Source: Agromyces subbeticus DSM 16689
GTDB lineage: Bacteria > Actinomycetota > Actinomycetes > Actinomycetales > Microbacteriaceae
Direction: 5' to 3'
Assembly (NCBI RefSeq): GCF_000421565.1
Contig: NZ_ATXG01000014.1
Coordinates: forward strand, 33,498 to 97,497
Length of the DNA: 64,000 bases
Shown here piece by piece: positions 1-8,041 of this stretch. A model generated the notes under the pieces. That model saw only the letters and a program-made list of their open reading frames with translations. It was not told where the DNA came from and made no database searches. Position numbers and translations under genes: made by a program. Numbering within the stretch: the first letter of the stretch is position 1; each line of letters begins with the position of its first letter.

Positions 1-1315
1 GCGCGCCGGTCGCAGCAGCCGCACGGGCGGCGAGGATCAGGTCGGCGAGCTCGCGCACGGCACCGTGCCCACCCGGCTGCGTGAGCACGTGGCGTGCCGC
101 GGCGAGAGCGTCGGGCGCGGCATCCGGAACCGCGATCGGCCAGCCGACGAGCTCGAGCGCGGGCAGGTCGCCGCGATCGTTGCCGAGGTAGGCGATGCGG
201 TCGAGTGGGATGCCGCGGTTCGCGGCCCACTCGCGCAGCACAGCGCCCTTCTCGTCGACGCCCTGCGCGCACTCGACCCCGAGCTTCTCGGCGCGGCGGC
301 CGACCACGGGGTTCTCCTCGGCCGAGAGGATCAGCACCGGGATGCCCGCTCTGCGCAGCCGTGAGATGCCGTGACCGTCGCTGCGGCTCACCCGCACCGA
401 TTCGCGGCCGAGCTGGTCGACCATGACGGTGTCGTCGGTGTGCACGCCATCGAAGTCGGTGACGAGCGCGTCGACCTCGATGAGCGGTTGCGACCCGGCG
501 GCGATCGGCCCACGACCGGATGCCGCGATCCCGCGATCCACGTGAGCGGCGAGGGCCCTGGCGCGCTCGAGGTCGGCGAGGTCGTCGATCTCGATGGCGT
601 GGTCGGCGTCGACCGGCTGGATGCCGACGCGGCCGAAGAACCGGTGTCCGGCCGCACGAAACCCGTCGGTGCCGAAGACGTAGAACGCCCCGGTCTCGCG
701 GTACTCGGGCTCGCGTTCCTGCCGCATCAGGCGCGCGGCCGAGTCGTGGTTCACCCCGACGGCGCTTTCGGCACTCGGGTCGTCGCGCCAGAGGAAGACG
801 TGCGAGGGCGCGGCAGCGAACACGACGTCGCGTTCGCCCGACGCGACACAGTCGATCGCGGCGTCGAGGTCAGCGGGGTCGATGAACGGCGAGGTCGCCT
901 GAATGAACACGGTCACGGCGAGGGCCGGCTCGAGCCCGTCGAAGACGTCGAGCGCGTCGAGCGCGTCGAGCGCGTGCAGCAGCGCCGACTCGCTCGAGAC
1001 GCGACCCCCGGCGAGGTCGGCCGGCCGGTCGACGACCTCGGCGCCGGCCGAGCGAGCGGCATCGGCGATCTCGACATCGTCGGTCGTGACGACGACGCGG
1101 GCGATGCGATCGGCGGCGAGCGCGGCCCGCACGGCGCGCGCGACGAGCGGCACCCCGCCCACCCGCGCCAGGTTCTTGCCGGGCAGGCCGACCGAGCCGC
1201 CGCGCGCGGGGATGATCGCCGTCGCTCGTGCGGTCGCAGCGACTGCCGTCACGTCGGCGACGGCCGGAACCGCCGCCGGGGCGGCCGGTGCATCGACGAG
1301 TTCGGCGCTGGCCAT
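1..1315 (-). CDS. CMP-sialic acid-type cytidylyltransferase fused to a HAD phosphatase, 3' end outside the window
   Basis: The ATG at 1315 opens a frame that runs off the left edge (438 codons visible). Residues about 27-235 form a nucleotidyltransferase of the NeuA/acylneuraminate cytidylyltransferase family: the CTP-binding segment IIPARGGSVGLPGKNL, then VVTTDD, then QATSPF. Residues about 265 onward form a KdsC/NeuA-type HAD phosphatase: DALVTDFDGVHTDD with the nucleophile Asp pair, SAEEN, the conserved Lys of AEKLG, and YLGND, followed near the edge by the KdsC-like GGHGAVREL tail. The family activates a nonulosonic acid with CTP, and the HAD half probably dephosphorylates the 9-phosphate precursor. 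The gene lies downstream of folD on the same strand. The exact sugar (sialic, legionaminic or similar) cannot be decided here. Confidence 0.85.
   Translation of the reverse strand, partial: MASAELVDAPAAPAAVPAVADVTAVAATARATAIIPARGGSVGLPGKNLARVGGVPLVARAVRAALAADRIARVVVTTDDVEIADAARSAGAEVVDRPADLAGGRVSSESALLHALDALDALDVFDGLEPALAVTVFIQATSPFIDPADLDAAIDCVASGERDVVFAAAPSHVFLWRDDPSAESAVGVNHDSAARLMRQEREPEYRETGAFYVFGTDGFRAAGHRFFGRVGIQPVDADHAIEIDDLADLERARALAAHVDRGIAASGRGPIAAGSQPLIEVDALVTDFDGVHTDDTVMVDQLGRESVRVSRSDGHGISRLRRAGIPVLILSAEENPVVGRRAEKLGVECAQGVDEKGAVLREWAANRGIPLDRIAYLGNDRGDLPALELVGWPIAVPDAAPDALAAARHVLTQPGGHGAVRELADLILAARAAAATGA
947..973. repeat. Three perfect 9-bp tandem repeats inside the cytidylyltransferase gene
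   Basis: The unit GTCGAGCGC is repeated three times without interruption. On the coding (minus) strand it reads as Ala-Leu-Asp three times. The unit is a multiple of three, so slippage would change protein length without breaking the frame. Confidence 0.8.
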
Positions 1316-1386
1316 GGCGCGAAGCTACGCGCGCAAGACGGCCGCCCGGTGCACGAGTGGTGAACACCGGGCGACCGGCAGGTCGA

Positions 1387-2271
1387 CTACCGGTGCAGGC
1401 GCTGTTCGGCGGCCTTCACGACGTTCGCGAGCAGCATGGCGCGGGTCATCGGCCCGACGCCGCCCGGGTTCGGCGACAGGTGCCCGGCGACCTCTGCCAC
1501 AGCGGGATCGACGTCGCCCGTGAGCTTGCCCTTGCCGGTGTCGTCGTCTTGCACGCGCGTGATGCCCACGTCGAGCACGGCGGCGCCCGGCTTGATCCAC
1601 TCGGCCTTCACGAGGTGCGGAACGCCGACGGCGGCCACGACGATGTCGGCACGTCGCACCTCGGCGGCGAGGTCTTCGGTGCGCGAGTGGGTGAGCGTGA
1701 CCGTCGCGTCGAGCCCCTTGCGGGTGAAGAGCAGGCCGAGCGGGCGCCCGACCGTCAGGCCCCGGCCGATCACCGTGACGTGACGCCCTCGAATGGGCAC
1801 GTCGTAGCGACGCAGCATCTCGACGATGCCGGCCGGTGTGCACGGCAGCGGCGACTGCAGCTCGCCCTCGATGCCGAGCACGAGCCTGCCGAGGTTCGTC
1901 GGGTGCAGCCCGTCGGCGTCTTTGTCGGGGTCGATGAGCTCGAGCATCGCGTTCTCATCGTGCCCGGCCGGCAACGGCAGCTGCACGATGTAGCCCGTGA
2001 CCTCGGGCGACGAGTTGAGGTCGCGGATCGCGGCCCGCACGTCGGCCGTGGTGGCCGAGGCCGGCAGGTCGATGCGAATCGACTCGATGCCGACCTCGGC
2101 GCAGTCGCGGTGCTTGCCCGCGACGTACGACCGCGAGCCCGGATCGTCGCCCACGAGGAGCGTGCCGAGCCCCGGCACGACGCCATGCGCCTTGAGCAAC
2201 TGGATGCGCGAGGCGAGCTCGGACTTGACGGCCGACGCCGTGGCGACGCCGTCGAGGGTGATCGCGGTCAT
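1387..2271 (-). CDS. folD: Bifunctional methylene-THF dehydrogenase / methenyl-THF cyclohydrolase
   Basis: The 294-residue protein has the usual FolD length. It interconverts 5,10-methylene-, 5,10-methenyl- and 10-formyl-tetrahydrofolate in the cytosol. Visible signatures are the YVAGKHRDC region with the catalytic Lys near residue 53, [16 protein letters not shown], and the NADP-binding motif [11 protein letters not shown] near residue 165. The last has Gly where GRS is commoner. The gene starts 8 bp after glyA and is almost certainly co-transcribed with it, so it should fall under the ZTP riboswitch upstream of glyA. The two enzymes perform consecutive one-carbon steps. Spacing and function agree, so confidence is high. 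Confidence 0.97.
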   Translation of the reverse strand: MTAITLDGVATASAVKSELASRIQLLKAHGVVPGLGTLLVGDDPGSRSYVAGKHRDCAEVGIESIRIDLPASATTADVRAAIRDLNSSPEVTGYIVQLPLPAGHDENAMLELIDPDKDADGLHPTNLGRLVLGIEGELQSPLPCTPAGIVEMLRRYDVPIRGRHVTVIGRGLTVGRPLGLLFTRKGLDATVTLTHSRTEDLAAEVRRADIVVAAVGVPHLVKAEWIKPGAAVLDVGITRVQDDDTGKGKLTGDVDPAVAEVAGHLSPNPGGVGPMTRAMLLANVVKAAEQRLHR

Positions 2272-2279
2272 CGGAATCC

Positions 2280-3554
2280 CTACTGCGTGAGGCCCGGGTA
2301 CAGCGGGAACGCCGCCGTGAGGGCTTCGACGCGGGAACGGAGCGTCGCAACATCCGCTTCGCCCTGCAATGCCAGCGCGATGATGTCGGCGACCTCGGTG
2401 AACTCGACGTCGCCGAAGCCGCGGGTCGCGAGCGCCGGCGTGCCGATGCGCAGGCCGGAGGTGACCATGGGCGGGCGCGGATCGAACGGCACGGCGTTGC
2501 GGTTCACCGTGATGAGCGCCGCGTGCAGGAGGTCTTCGGCCTGCTGGCCGTCGATCTTCGAGTTGCGGAGGTCGGCGAGCACGAGGTGCACGTCGGTGCC
2601 GCCCGTGAGCACGTCGATGCCGGCAGCACGCGAGTCGTCGGAGGTGAGGCGTGCCGCGAGGATCTGCGCACCGCGGATGGTGCGCTCCTGGCGGTTCTTG
2701 AACTCCTCGGATGCCGCGATCTTGAACGCCGTGGCCTTCGCCGCGATCACGTGCATGAGCGGGCCGCCCTGCTGGCCCGGGAACACGTTGGAGTTGAGCT
2801 TCTTCGCGAGCTCGGTGTCGCGCGCGACGATGAAGCCCGAGCGGGGGCCGCCGATCGTCTTGTGCACGGTCGACGAGACCACGTCGGCGTGCGGCACGGG
2901 GCTCGGGTGCAGGCCCGCTGCGACGAGGCCGGCGAAGTGCGCCATGTCGACCCAGAGCTTCGCGCCGACCTCGTCGGCGATCGCGCGGAACGCGGCGAAG
3001 TCGAGGTGACGGGGGTACGCGCTCCAGCCGGCGATGATGACCTGCGGCTTGTGCTCGAGGGCCTTGTCGCGCACGACGTTCATGTCGACGAGGAACGTCT
3101 CGGGGTCGACACCGTACGAGACGGCGTTGTAGAGCTTGCCCGAGAAGTTGAGCTTCATGCCGTGCGTGAGGTGGCCGCCGTGCGCGAGCTCGAGGCCGAG
3201 GATCGTGTCGCCGGGCGTGGCGATCGCGGAGAGCACCGCGGCGTTCGCGGTGGCGCCCGAGTGCGGCTGCACGTTGGCGTAGGCGGCGCCGAAGAGCGAC
3301 TTCGCCCGCTCGATCGCGAGCGACTCGGCGACGTCGACATACTCGCAGCCGCCGTAGTAGCGGCGACCGGGGTAGCCCTCGGCGTACTTGTTGGTGAGCA
3401 CGCTGCCCTGCGACTGCAACACCGAGACGGGAACGAAGTTCTCGCTCGCGATCATCTCGAGGTAGTCGCGCTGGCGACCGAGTTCGAGCTCGAGGACTTC
3501 AGCGATCTCGGGGTCGACTTCGGAAAGCGGCGCATTGAAAACGGACTCGGCCAA
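2280..3554 (-). CDS. glyA: Serine hydroxymethyltransferase
   Basis: This PLP enzyme converts serine plus THF to glycine plus 5,10-methylene-THF. Family signatures are MIASENFVP near the N-terminus, the PLP-lysine segment [14 protein letters not shown], and the C-terminal [11 protein letters not shown]. An ATG at 3569 is in frame, but nothing like a Shine-Dalgarno precedes it. AAGGAG lies just inside that frame at 3561-3566, six bases before a TTG at 3554, so I take TTG as the start (424 residues). Either choice gives a family-typical length. It leads a glyA-folD unit controlled by the ZTP riboswitch in its leader. Confidence 0.95.
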   Translation of the reverse strand: MAESVFNAPLSEVDPEIAEVLELELGRQRDYLEMIASENFVPVSVLQSQGSVLTNKYAEGYPGRRYYGGCEYVDVAESLAIERAKSLFGAAYANVQPHSGATANAAVLSAIATPGDTILGLELAHGGHLTHGMKLNFSGKLYNAVSYGVDPETFLVDMNVVRDKALEHKPQVIIAGWSAYPRHLDFAAFRAIADEVGAKLWVDMAHFAGLVAAGLHPSPVPHADVVSSTVHKTIGGPRSGFIVARDTELAKKLNSNVFPGQQGGPLMHVIAAKATAFKIAASEEFKNRQERTIRGAQILAARLTSDDSRAAGIDVLTGGTDVHLVLADLRNSKIDGQQAEDLLHAALITVNRNAVPFDPRPPMVTSGLRIGTPALATRGFGDVEFTEVADIIALALQGEADVATLRSRVEALTAAFPLYPGLTQ

Positions 3555-3629
3555 GACTGGCTCCTTCATGACTGACTGACGGACTGCAGAGGGGTGCTGC
3601 CTCGCGCGCGCCAGCGCCGAGGTATGCGT

Positions 3630-3708
3630 ACCGGCCCAGGCGTGCGGTCGATCCGTGCCAGTCGCTCCCCGATGGTATCCATCTCAACGCCAGTCGCGAC
3701 CCTCGAAG
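3630..3708 (-). ncRNA. ZTP (pfl) riboswitch in the glyA-folD leader
   Basis: Read on the minus strand, the leader carries the conserved parts of the pfl/ZTP motif in order: GGGTCGCGACTGGCG at 3702-3688, GGGGAGCG at 3670-3663, and CGCCTGGGC at 3642-3634. This class binds ZTP/ZMP (AICAR), which accumulates when 10-formyl-THF is short, and turns on one-carbon genes; glyA and folD are classic targets. A GC-rich hairpin at about 3600-3625 between aptamer and start may be the expression platform. There is no obvious U-run, so control may be translational. Confidence 0.9.
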
Positions 3709-3825
3709 CTTAGCAACGGATGCACCTCGATGACCACGACCGCACTGCCGCCCGGTGGCGATTCGTGCGACGATGTGAGTTAGGAATCCTTACCTTTGTT
3801 TCCCCTCCCGACCGAGCGAGGACGC

Positions 3826-5484
3826 ATGCACCGTCGCAGCCGCCCCGGCACGCGCACACGCACCCGCATCGCCGCGAGCCTCATCGTCGCGGCCGTCGTC
3901 TGCCCCGCACTCGCCCTCGCCGGCTGCACCGCCCAACAGAACGGAGACGCCGTGACCGGCATCATCCCGGCCCCCGTCGAATTCGAACTCACGGGCGGTG
4001 GCTCGTTCACCCTCACGGAGGAGTCGCGTTTCGTCGCGGAAGGAGAGGCGGCCACCGTCGCCGAGACCTTCGCCGCGCAAGCGCGCCTCGCCACCGGATT
4101 CGAGCTGCCCGTGGTCGGCGGCGAGGCCGACGCATCCGACCTCGCGCTCGTCATCGACCAGGGCGCCGGCGACGGCCCAGAGGCGTACACGCTCGAGAGC
4201 GGCGCCGACGGCGTCCGCATCACGGCGCCCGCCCCCGCCGGGCTCTTCCGGGGAACCCAGACGCTGCGTCAACTGCTGCCGGCCGAGATCGAGCGAACGG
4301 ATGCTGCGAAGGTGCCGGCCGACGGATGGATCGTGCCCGCGGCATCCGTCGCCGATGCCCCGCGATTCGCCTATCGCGGCTCCATGCTCGACGTGGCGCG
4401 CCATTTCTTTCCGGTGGAGGACGTGCTCGACCACATCGACCGCATCGCCCTGCTGAAGCTCAACGTGCTGCACCTGCACCTCACCGACGACCAGGGCTGG
4501 CGCATCCAGATCGACGCATGGCCCGAGCTGACCGGCATCGGCGCGTCGACCTCGGCGGGCGGCGACGGCGGCGGCTTCTACTCGAAGGCCGACTACGCCC
4601 GCATCGTCGAGTACGCCGCCGAGCGGTTCGTGACCGTCGTGCCCGAGATCGACCTGCCAGGGCACACGAACGCGGCGCTCAGCGCCTACCCCGAGCTGAA
4701 CTGCGACGGGGTCGCCCCGAAGCCCTACGAAGGCATCGAGGTCGGCTTCTCGTCGCTCTGCGCCTCGCCCGAGCGAGCGGAAGCCACCGACCGGTTCCTC
4801 GCCGATGTCCTGGGCGAGGTCGCGGCGATGACACCCGGCCCATGGCTGCATGTCGGCGGCGACGAATCGCTCGCGACGTCGGAGGCCGATTACCTCGACC
4901 TCGTGCGGCGCATCACGGCGGCCGGCGCAGCGACCGGCAAGACCGTCATCGGCTGGCACGAGATGGGAGCGTCTCGCGAGCTGCCCGACGGCACGATCGG
5001 CCAGTACTGGGACTTCGTCGCCCCGCGCGACGATGCGGCCGAGCTCACGACCTCGTTCGTGGAGCAGGGCGGCAGCGTCATCCTCTCCCCCGCCGATGTC
5101 GCCTACCTCGACATGAAGTACCCCGACGACCCCGACGGCCCGCTCGGCGGCAAGGTCGGGCAACTCTGGGCCGACGGCCCGACGACGCTCGAGGAGGCGT
5201 ACGCGTGGGAGCCGTCTGCAATCGTTCCCGGTCTTGCCGAGTCCGATATCCTCGGCGTCGAGGCGCCCGTCTGGACCGAGACGATCGCGACCGCGACCGA
5301 TCTCGAGTTCATGGCCTTCCCGCGCATCACCGCGATCGCCGAGATCGCGTGGTCGCCCGCCCCCGCGAGCGGCGCGGCTCGCGACGAGGGGTCGTTCCAC
5401 GCCCGGCTCGCCTCGCTCGGCACGCACCTCGACGCGCTCGGCGTCGCCTACCGCAAGGTCGGCGGGGTGGCCTGGATGGAGTGA
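3826..5484 (+). CDS. Secreted beta-N-acetylhexosaminidase lipoprotein (GH20)
   Basis: The 552-residue protein begins with an Arg-rich n-region, a hydrophobic stretch and the lipobox LAGC near residue 27, so it should be a lipid-anchored extracellular enzyme. A GH20b-like N-domain (about 40-150) precedes the catalytic barrel. HVGGDES near residue 342 contains the Asp-Glu pair that GH20 uses for substrate-assisted catalysis. Function: removal of terminal GlcNAc or GalNAc from glycans. I chose ATG 3826 over the upstream in-frame TTG (3796) because GAGGA precedes it and it starts directly at the signal peptide. The adjacent amino-sugar importer and catabolic operon support a scavenging role. Galacto- versus gluco-specificity cannot be read from the sequence. 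Confidence 0.92.
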   Translation: MHRRSRPGTRTRTRIAASLIVAAVVCPALALAGCTAQQNGDAVTGIIPAPVEFELTGGGSFTLTEESRFVAEGEAATVAETFAAQARLATGFELPVVGGEADASDLALVIDQGAGDGPEAYTLESGADGVRITAPAPAGLFRGTQTLRQLLPAEIERTDAAKVPADGWIVPAASVADAPRFAYRGSMLDVARHFFPVEDVLDHIDRIALLKLNVLHLHLTDDQGWRIQIDAWPELTGIGASTSAGGDGGGFYSKADYARIVEYAAERFVTVVPEIDLPGHTNAALSAYPELNCDGVAPKPYEGIEVGFSSLCASPERAEATDRFLADVLGEVAAMTPGPWLHVGGDESLATSEADYLDLVRRITAAGAATGKTVIGWHEMGASRELPDGTIGQYWDFVAPRDDAAELTTSFVEQGGSVILSPADVAYLDMKYPDDPDGPLGGKVGQLWADGPTTLEEAYAWEPSAIVPGLAESDILGVEAPVWTETIATATDLEFMAFPRITAIAEIAWSPAPASGAARDEGSFHARLASLGTHLDALGVAYRKVGGVAWME

Positions 5485-5582
5485 TCCCGGCAGCCCGTCC
5501 TGCGGTCACTGTCGGCGTCGTCGCGCCGGGTCTATGCTCCCGTGAGGCGCGGTCGTGCCGTGCCCCGACGAAGGAGGCGGAG

Positions 5583-5972
5583 ATGCCAGGCATCGTGCAT
5601 TTCGAGATTCCGGCCGACGACCAGGAGCGTGCGCGGGCGTTCTATCGCACGGCGTTCGACTGGAAACTCGATCCCATTCCGGGCATGGACTACACGAACG
5701 TCGTGACCACCCCGGTCGACGAGTCCACCCAGCAGCCGCTGGAGCCGGGGGCCATCAACGGCGGGATGTTCCAGCGGGCCGATCGACTGACGACCCCGAT
5801 CCTCACGATCGACGTCGACGACATCGACGGCTCGCTCGAGCGCATCACCGAGATCGGCGGTTCCGTCGTGTCCCCCCGCGCTGCGGTGCCCGGCATGGGT
5901 TGGTTCGCGTATTTCGAGGACTCCGAGGGCAACATCCTCGGACTCTGGACGACCGACCCCAGCGCCTCCTGA
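5583..5972 (+). CDS. VOC-superfamily (glyoxalase/bleomycin-resistance-like) protein
   Basis: The 129-residue protein opens with IVHFEIPADD and ends with YFEDSEGNILGLW, the paired beta-alpha-beta-beta-beta modules typical of a single-domain VOC protein. A strong GAAGGAGG lies 6-13 bases before ATG 5583. Members include glyoxalases, metal-binding dioxygenase-like proteins and antibiotic-binding proteins, so no substrate can be assigned. It follows the GH20 gene by about 100 bp on the same strand but has no evident link to amino-sugar metabolism. A strong hairpin downstream ends the unit. Confidence 0.85.
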   Translation: MPGIVHFEIPADDQERARAFYRTAFDWKLDPIPGMDYTNVVTTPVDESTQQPLEPGAINGGMFQRADRLTTPILTIDVDDIDGSLERITEIGGSVVSPRAAVPGMGWFAYFEDSEGNILGLWTTDPSAS

Positions 5973-6003
5973 TTCAGCGAGGCGGTTGGCTCGCGCCAGG
6001 CTG

Positions 6004-6043
6004 AGCGGATGTCGCGGGGCAAGCGGCACCCGCGACATCCGCT
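6004..6043. terminator. Bidirectional terminator hairpin between convergent genes
   Basis: A perfect 15-bp stem (AGCGGATGTCGCGGG paired with its complement) with a 10-nt loop fills the gap between the VOC gene and the oppositely oriented permease gene. There is no long U-run, as is usual for high-GC actinobacterial terminators. The stem contains a one-base variant of the CGGATGCCGCG repeat seen throughout the window. Confidence 0.8.
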
Positions 6044-6054
6044 GGTTCTGGTGG

Positions 6055-6963
6055 TTACTTGACGCTGCCGGCGGTGAGGCCGCCGACGAGGCGCTTCTCG
6101 ATGAGCATGAAGAGGATCACGACGGGCACGATCGCCACGATCGAGACACCGAACACGTACTGCCACGACGTCTCGTACTGCCCGACGAACTTCGTGAGGG
6201 CAACGGAGAGCGGCTGATTTCCGGCCGTCGAGAGGATCACGAGCGAGGCCGCGAACTCGTTCCAGCAGGCCACGAAGGTGAACACGATCGCCGTGACGAT
6301 GCCGGGCCAGACGAGCGGCAGGCTGATCGTGAAGAGCACCCTGAGCCGGCCGGCACCGTCGATCTGCGCGGCCTCGTCGACCTCTTTCGGGATGCCCGCG
6401 AAGAAGCTGTGCATGATCCACACCGCGAACGAGAGGTTGAACGCCGCGTTGATGAAGATCATCGCCGCCCACGTGTCGATGAGCTCGAGCGCGACGAATT
6501 GGCGGAACAGGCCCGACGTCAGCACCGCGGGCTGCAGCATCTGCGTGACGATCACGAGGAAGAGGAACACCATGCGGCCCGGGAACTTGAACCGAGCCGT
6601 GTAGTACGCGGCGGGCAGCGAGACCAGCAGCACGAGCAGCGTCGCGAAGACCGAGATGATGATCGTCGAGATCAGGTTCTGCGGCAGCGGCGTCTCGGGC
6701 GTCGACCACATGTTGATGTAGTTCTCCCAGTGCCACTCCTGGGGGAAGTACGTCGGGTCGACCGAACGGATCTGCGCCTTCGTCTTGACCGAGCCGAAGA
6801 ACATGATGACGTACGGCAGCACGAAGACGGCCAGCACGAGGAAACCGGCGACCATGCGCCAGATCATCTTGCCGAGCGGCACCTGGTCTTCGGTGTAGCG
6901 GCGCTTGCGAGCGGATGCCGCGGGCGGGGCGATCGTCTCGAACGCGGGTGCGGTGACGGCCAC
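6055..6963 (-). CDS. ABC sugar-importer permease (MalG type)
   Basis: The 302-residue membrane protein has about six hydrophobic segments. The EAA loop, EVDEAAQIDGAGRLRVLF, near residues 195-212 is the site that docks the ATPase. The C-terminus KRLVGGLTAGSVK is the standard end of CUT1-family MalG-like subunits. It is the last gene of a binding protein-permease-permease operon and starts 3 bp after the partner permease. No ATP-binding gene is present here, so a shared MsiK-type ATPase elsewhere must power it. Position between GH20 and the Aga-type operon suggests uptake of N-acetylgalactosamine or its oligosaccharides; that specificity is inferred. Confidence 0.93.
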   Translation of the reverse strand: MAVTAPAFETIAPPAASARKRRYTEDQVPLGKMIWRMVAGFLVLAVFVLPYVIMFFGSVKTKAQIRSVDPTYFPQEWHWENYINMWSTPETPLPQNLISTIIISVFATLLVLLVSLPAAYYTARFKFPGRMVFLFLVIVTQMLQPAVLTSGLFRQFVALELIDTWAAMIFINAAFNLSFAVWIMHSFFAGIPKEVDEAAQIDGAGRLRVLFTISLPLVWPGIVTAIVFTFVACWNEFAASLVILSTAGNQPLSVALTKFVGQYETSWQYVFGVSIVAIVPVVILFMLIEKRLVGGLTAGSVK

Positions 6964-6966
6964 GGC

Positions 6967-7983
6967 TCAGACCTCCTTCATGGGCTTGACCACGCGCACG
7001 TAGATGGCGACGATCACGATGACGATGAGGAAGGCGACGACCGAGAGCGCGCTCGCCACGTCGACCTTGTGCTGGTTCTGGATGTACTTGAAGATCATCG
7101 TCATGATCGTGTCGGCGTCGTAGCCGGGGATCGACCCGGTCATCACCTTCAGGATCGGCAGCGAGTTGAAGACGTTGATGATGTTGATGAGCACCGCGAC
7201 CGAGATCGCGCTGCGCAGCTGCGGCAGCACGACGCCCCAGTAGGTGCGCACCGGCCCGGCGCCGTCCATCTTGGCGGCCTCGAGCACCTCGCCGGGCATC
7301 GTCTGCAGCCCGGCGAGGATCGTGTAGGTCGTGAACGGCAGCGACACGAACACGGCGACGACGATCGACCAAGCGAAGGCGGTCTCGGGGTTGCGGGTCC
7401 AGCCGTAGCCCTCGGGCGTCGCGATGAGGCCGATGTCGACCAGGAACTTGTTGATGATGCCGAAGTACGGCTCGAGGCCGTAGTAGACGACCATCGTCGT
7501 CATCACGACGGATGCCGCCCACGGGATGATCACCGCGAGGCGCACGATGCGGCGGCCCGGGAAGGCCTTGTTCAGCAACTGCGCGAGCGCGAGCGAGATG
7601 AGCACGGTGGCCACGACGACCACCACCACCCAGACGATCGTGCGACCGAAGATCGGCCAGAAGTAGGGGAAGGAGAAGACCTCGATGTAGTTGTCGAAGC
7701 CGACGGAACCCTTGTCGAGACCCGAGATCGAGATGTCGCGGGTCGAGTTGAAGAACATGACGACGGCCGGGAAGAGCACGACGCCGAAGATGAGGATGAG
7801 GGCGGGCCCGATCCAGGGCAGTGCGCCGAGGAGCTCTCGGCCGCCGCGGCGGGGCTTGACCTCGCCGGCGGTACCGCCGGGGCGGGGGCGGCGGGAATTG
7901 CCCTGCCCGCCCTGCCCGCCGGGGCGGGGGCGGCCGGTGGCCGCCCCCGCGGGGATCGATGACGTTTCGGACGTGGTGCTCAT
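6967..7983 (-). CDS. ABC sugar-importer permease (MalF type)
   Basis: The 338-residue protein begins with a Gly/Pro/Arg-rich cytoplasmic tail of about 50 residues, then has six predicted membrane segments. The EAA loop is EVLEAAKMDGAGPVRTYW. It pairs with the MalG-type subunit encoded immediately downstream to form the membrane channel of a CUT1 carbohydrate importer. The start ATG lies about 58 bp after the binding-protein stop. The N-terminal tail is low complexity and unusually rich in GGQGG/RPRPGG. Confidence 0.93.
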   Translation of the reverse strand: MSTTSETSSIPAGAATGRPRPGGQGGQGNSRRPRPGGTAGEVKPRRGGRELLGALPWIGPALILIFGVVLFPAVVMFFNSTRDISISGLDKGSVGFDNYIEVFSFPYFWPIFGRTIVWVVVVVVATVLISLALAQLLNKAFPGRRIVRLAVIIPWAASVVMTTMVVYYGLEPYFGIINKFLVDIGLIATPEGYGWTRNPETAFAWSIVVAVFVSLPFTTYTILAGLQTMPGEVLEAAKMDGAGPVRTYWGVVLPQLRSAISVAVLINIINVFNSLPILKVMTGSIPGYDADTIMTMIFKYIQNQHKVDVASALSVVAFLIVIVIVAIYVRVVKPMKEV

Positions 7984-8041
7984 GGTTCGGTGGTCACCGA
8001 TCCCTCCGGGTAAAACGTGCGGACGTGCGGGTCGAGCTGGA

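Noticed and set aside
3779..3797. TTAGG/CCTTA-containing stretch resembling a DtxR/IdeR iron box upstream of the GH20 gene
   Set aside because: Only the outer half-sites resemble the consensus; most of the 19-bp core does not match and the neighbouring genes are not iron related.
3796..3825. Upstream TTG start for the GH20 lipoprotein
   Set aside because: It would put ten non-hydrophobic residues ahead of the signal peptide and has no ribosome site, whereas ATG 3826 has GAGGA.
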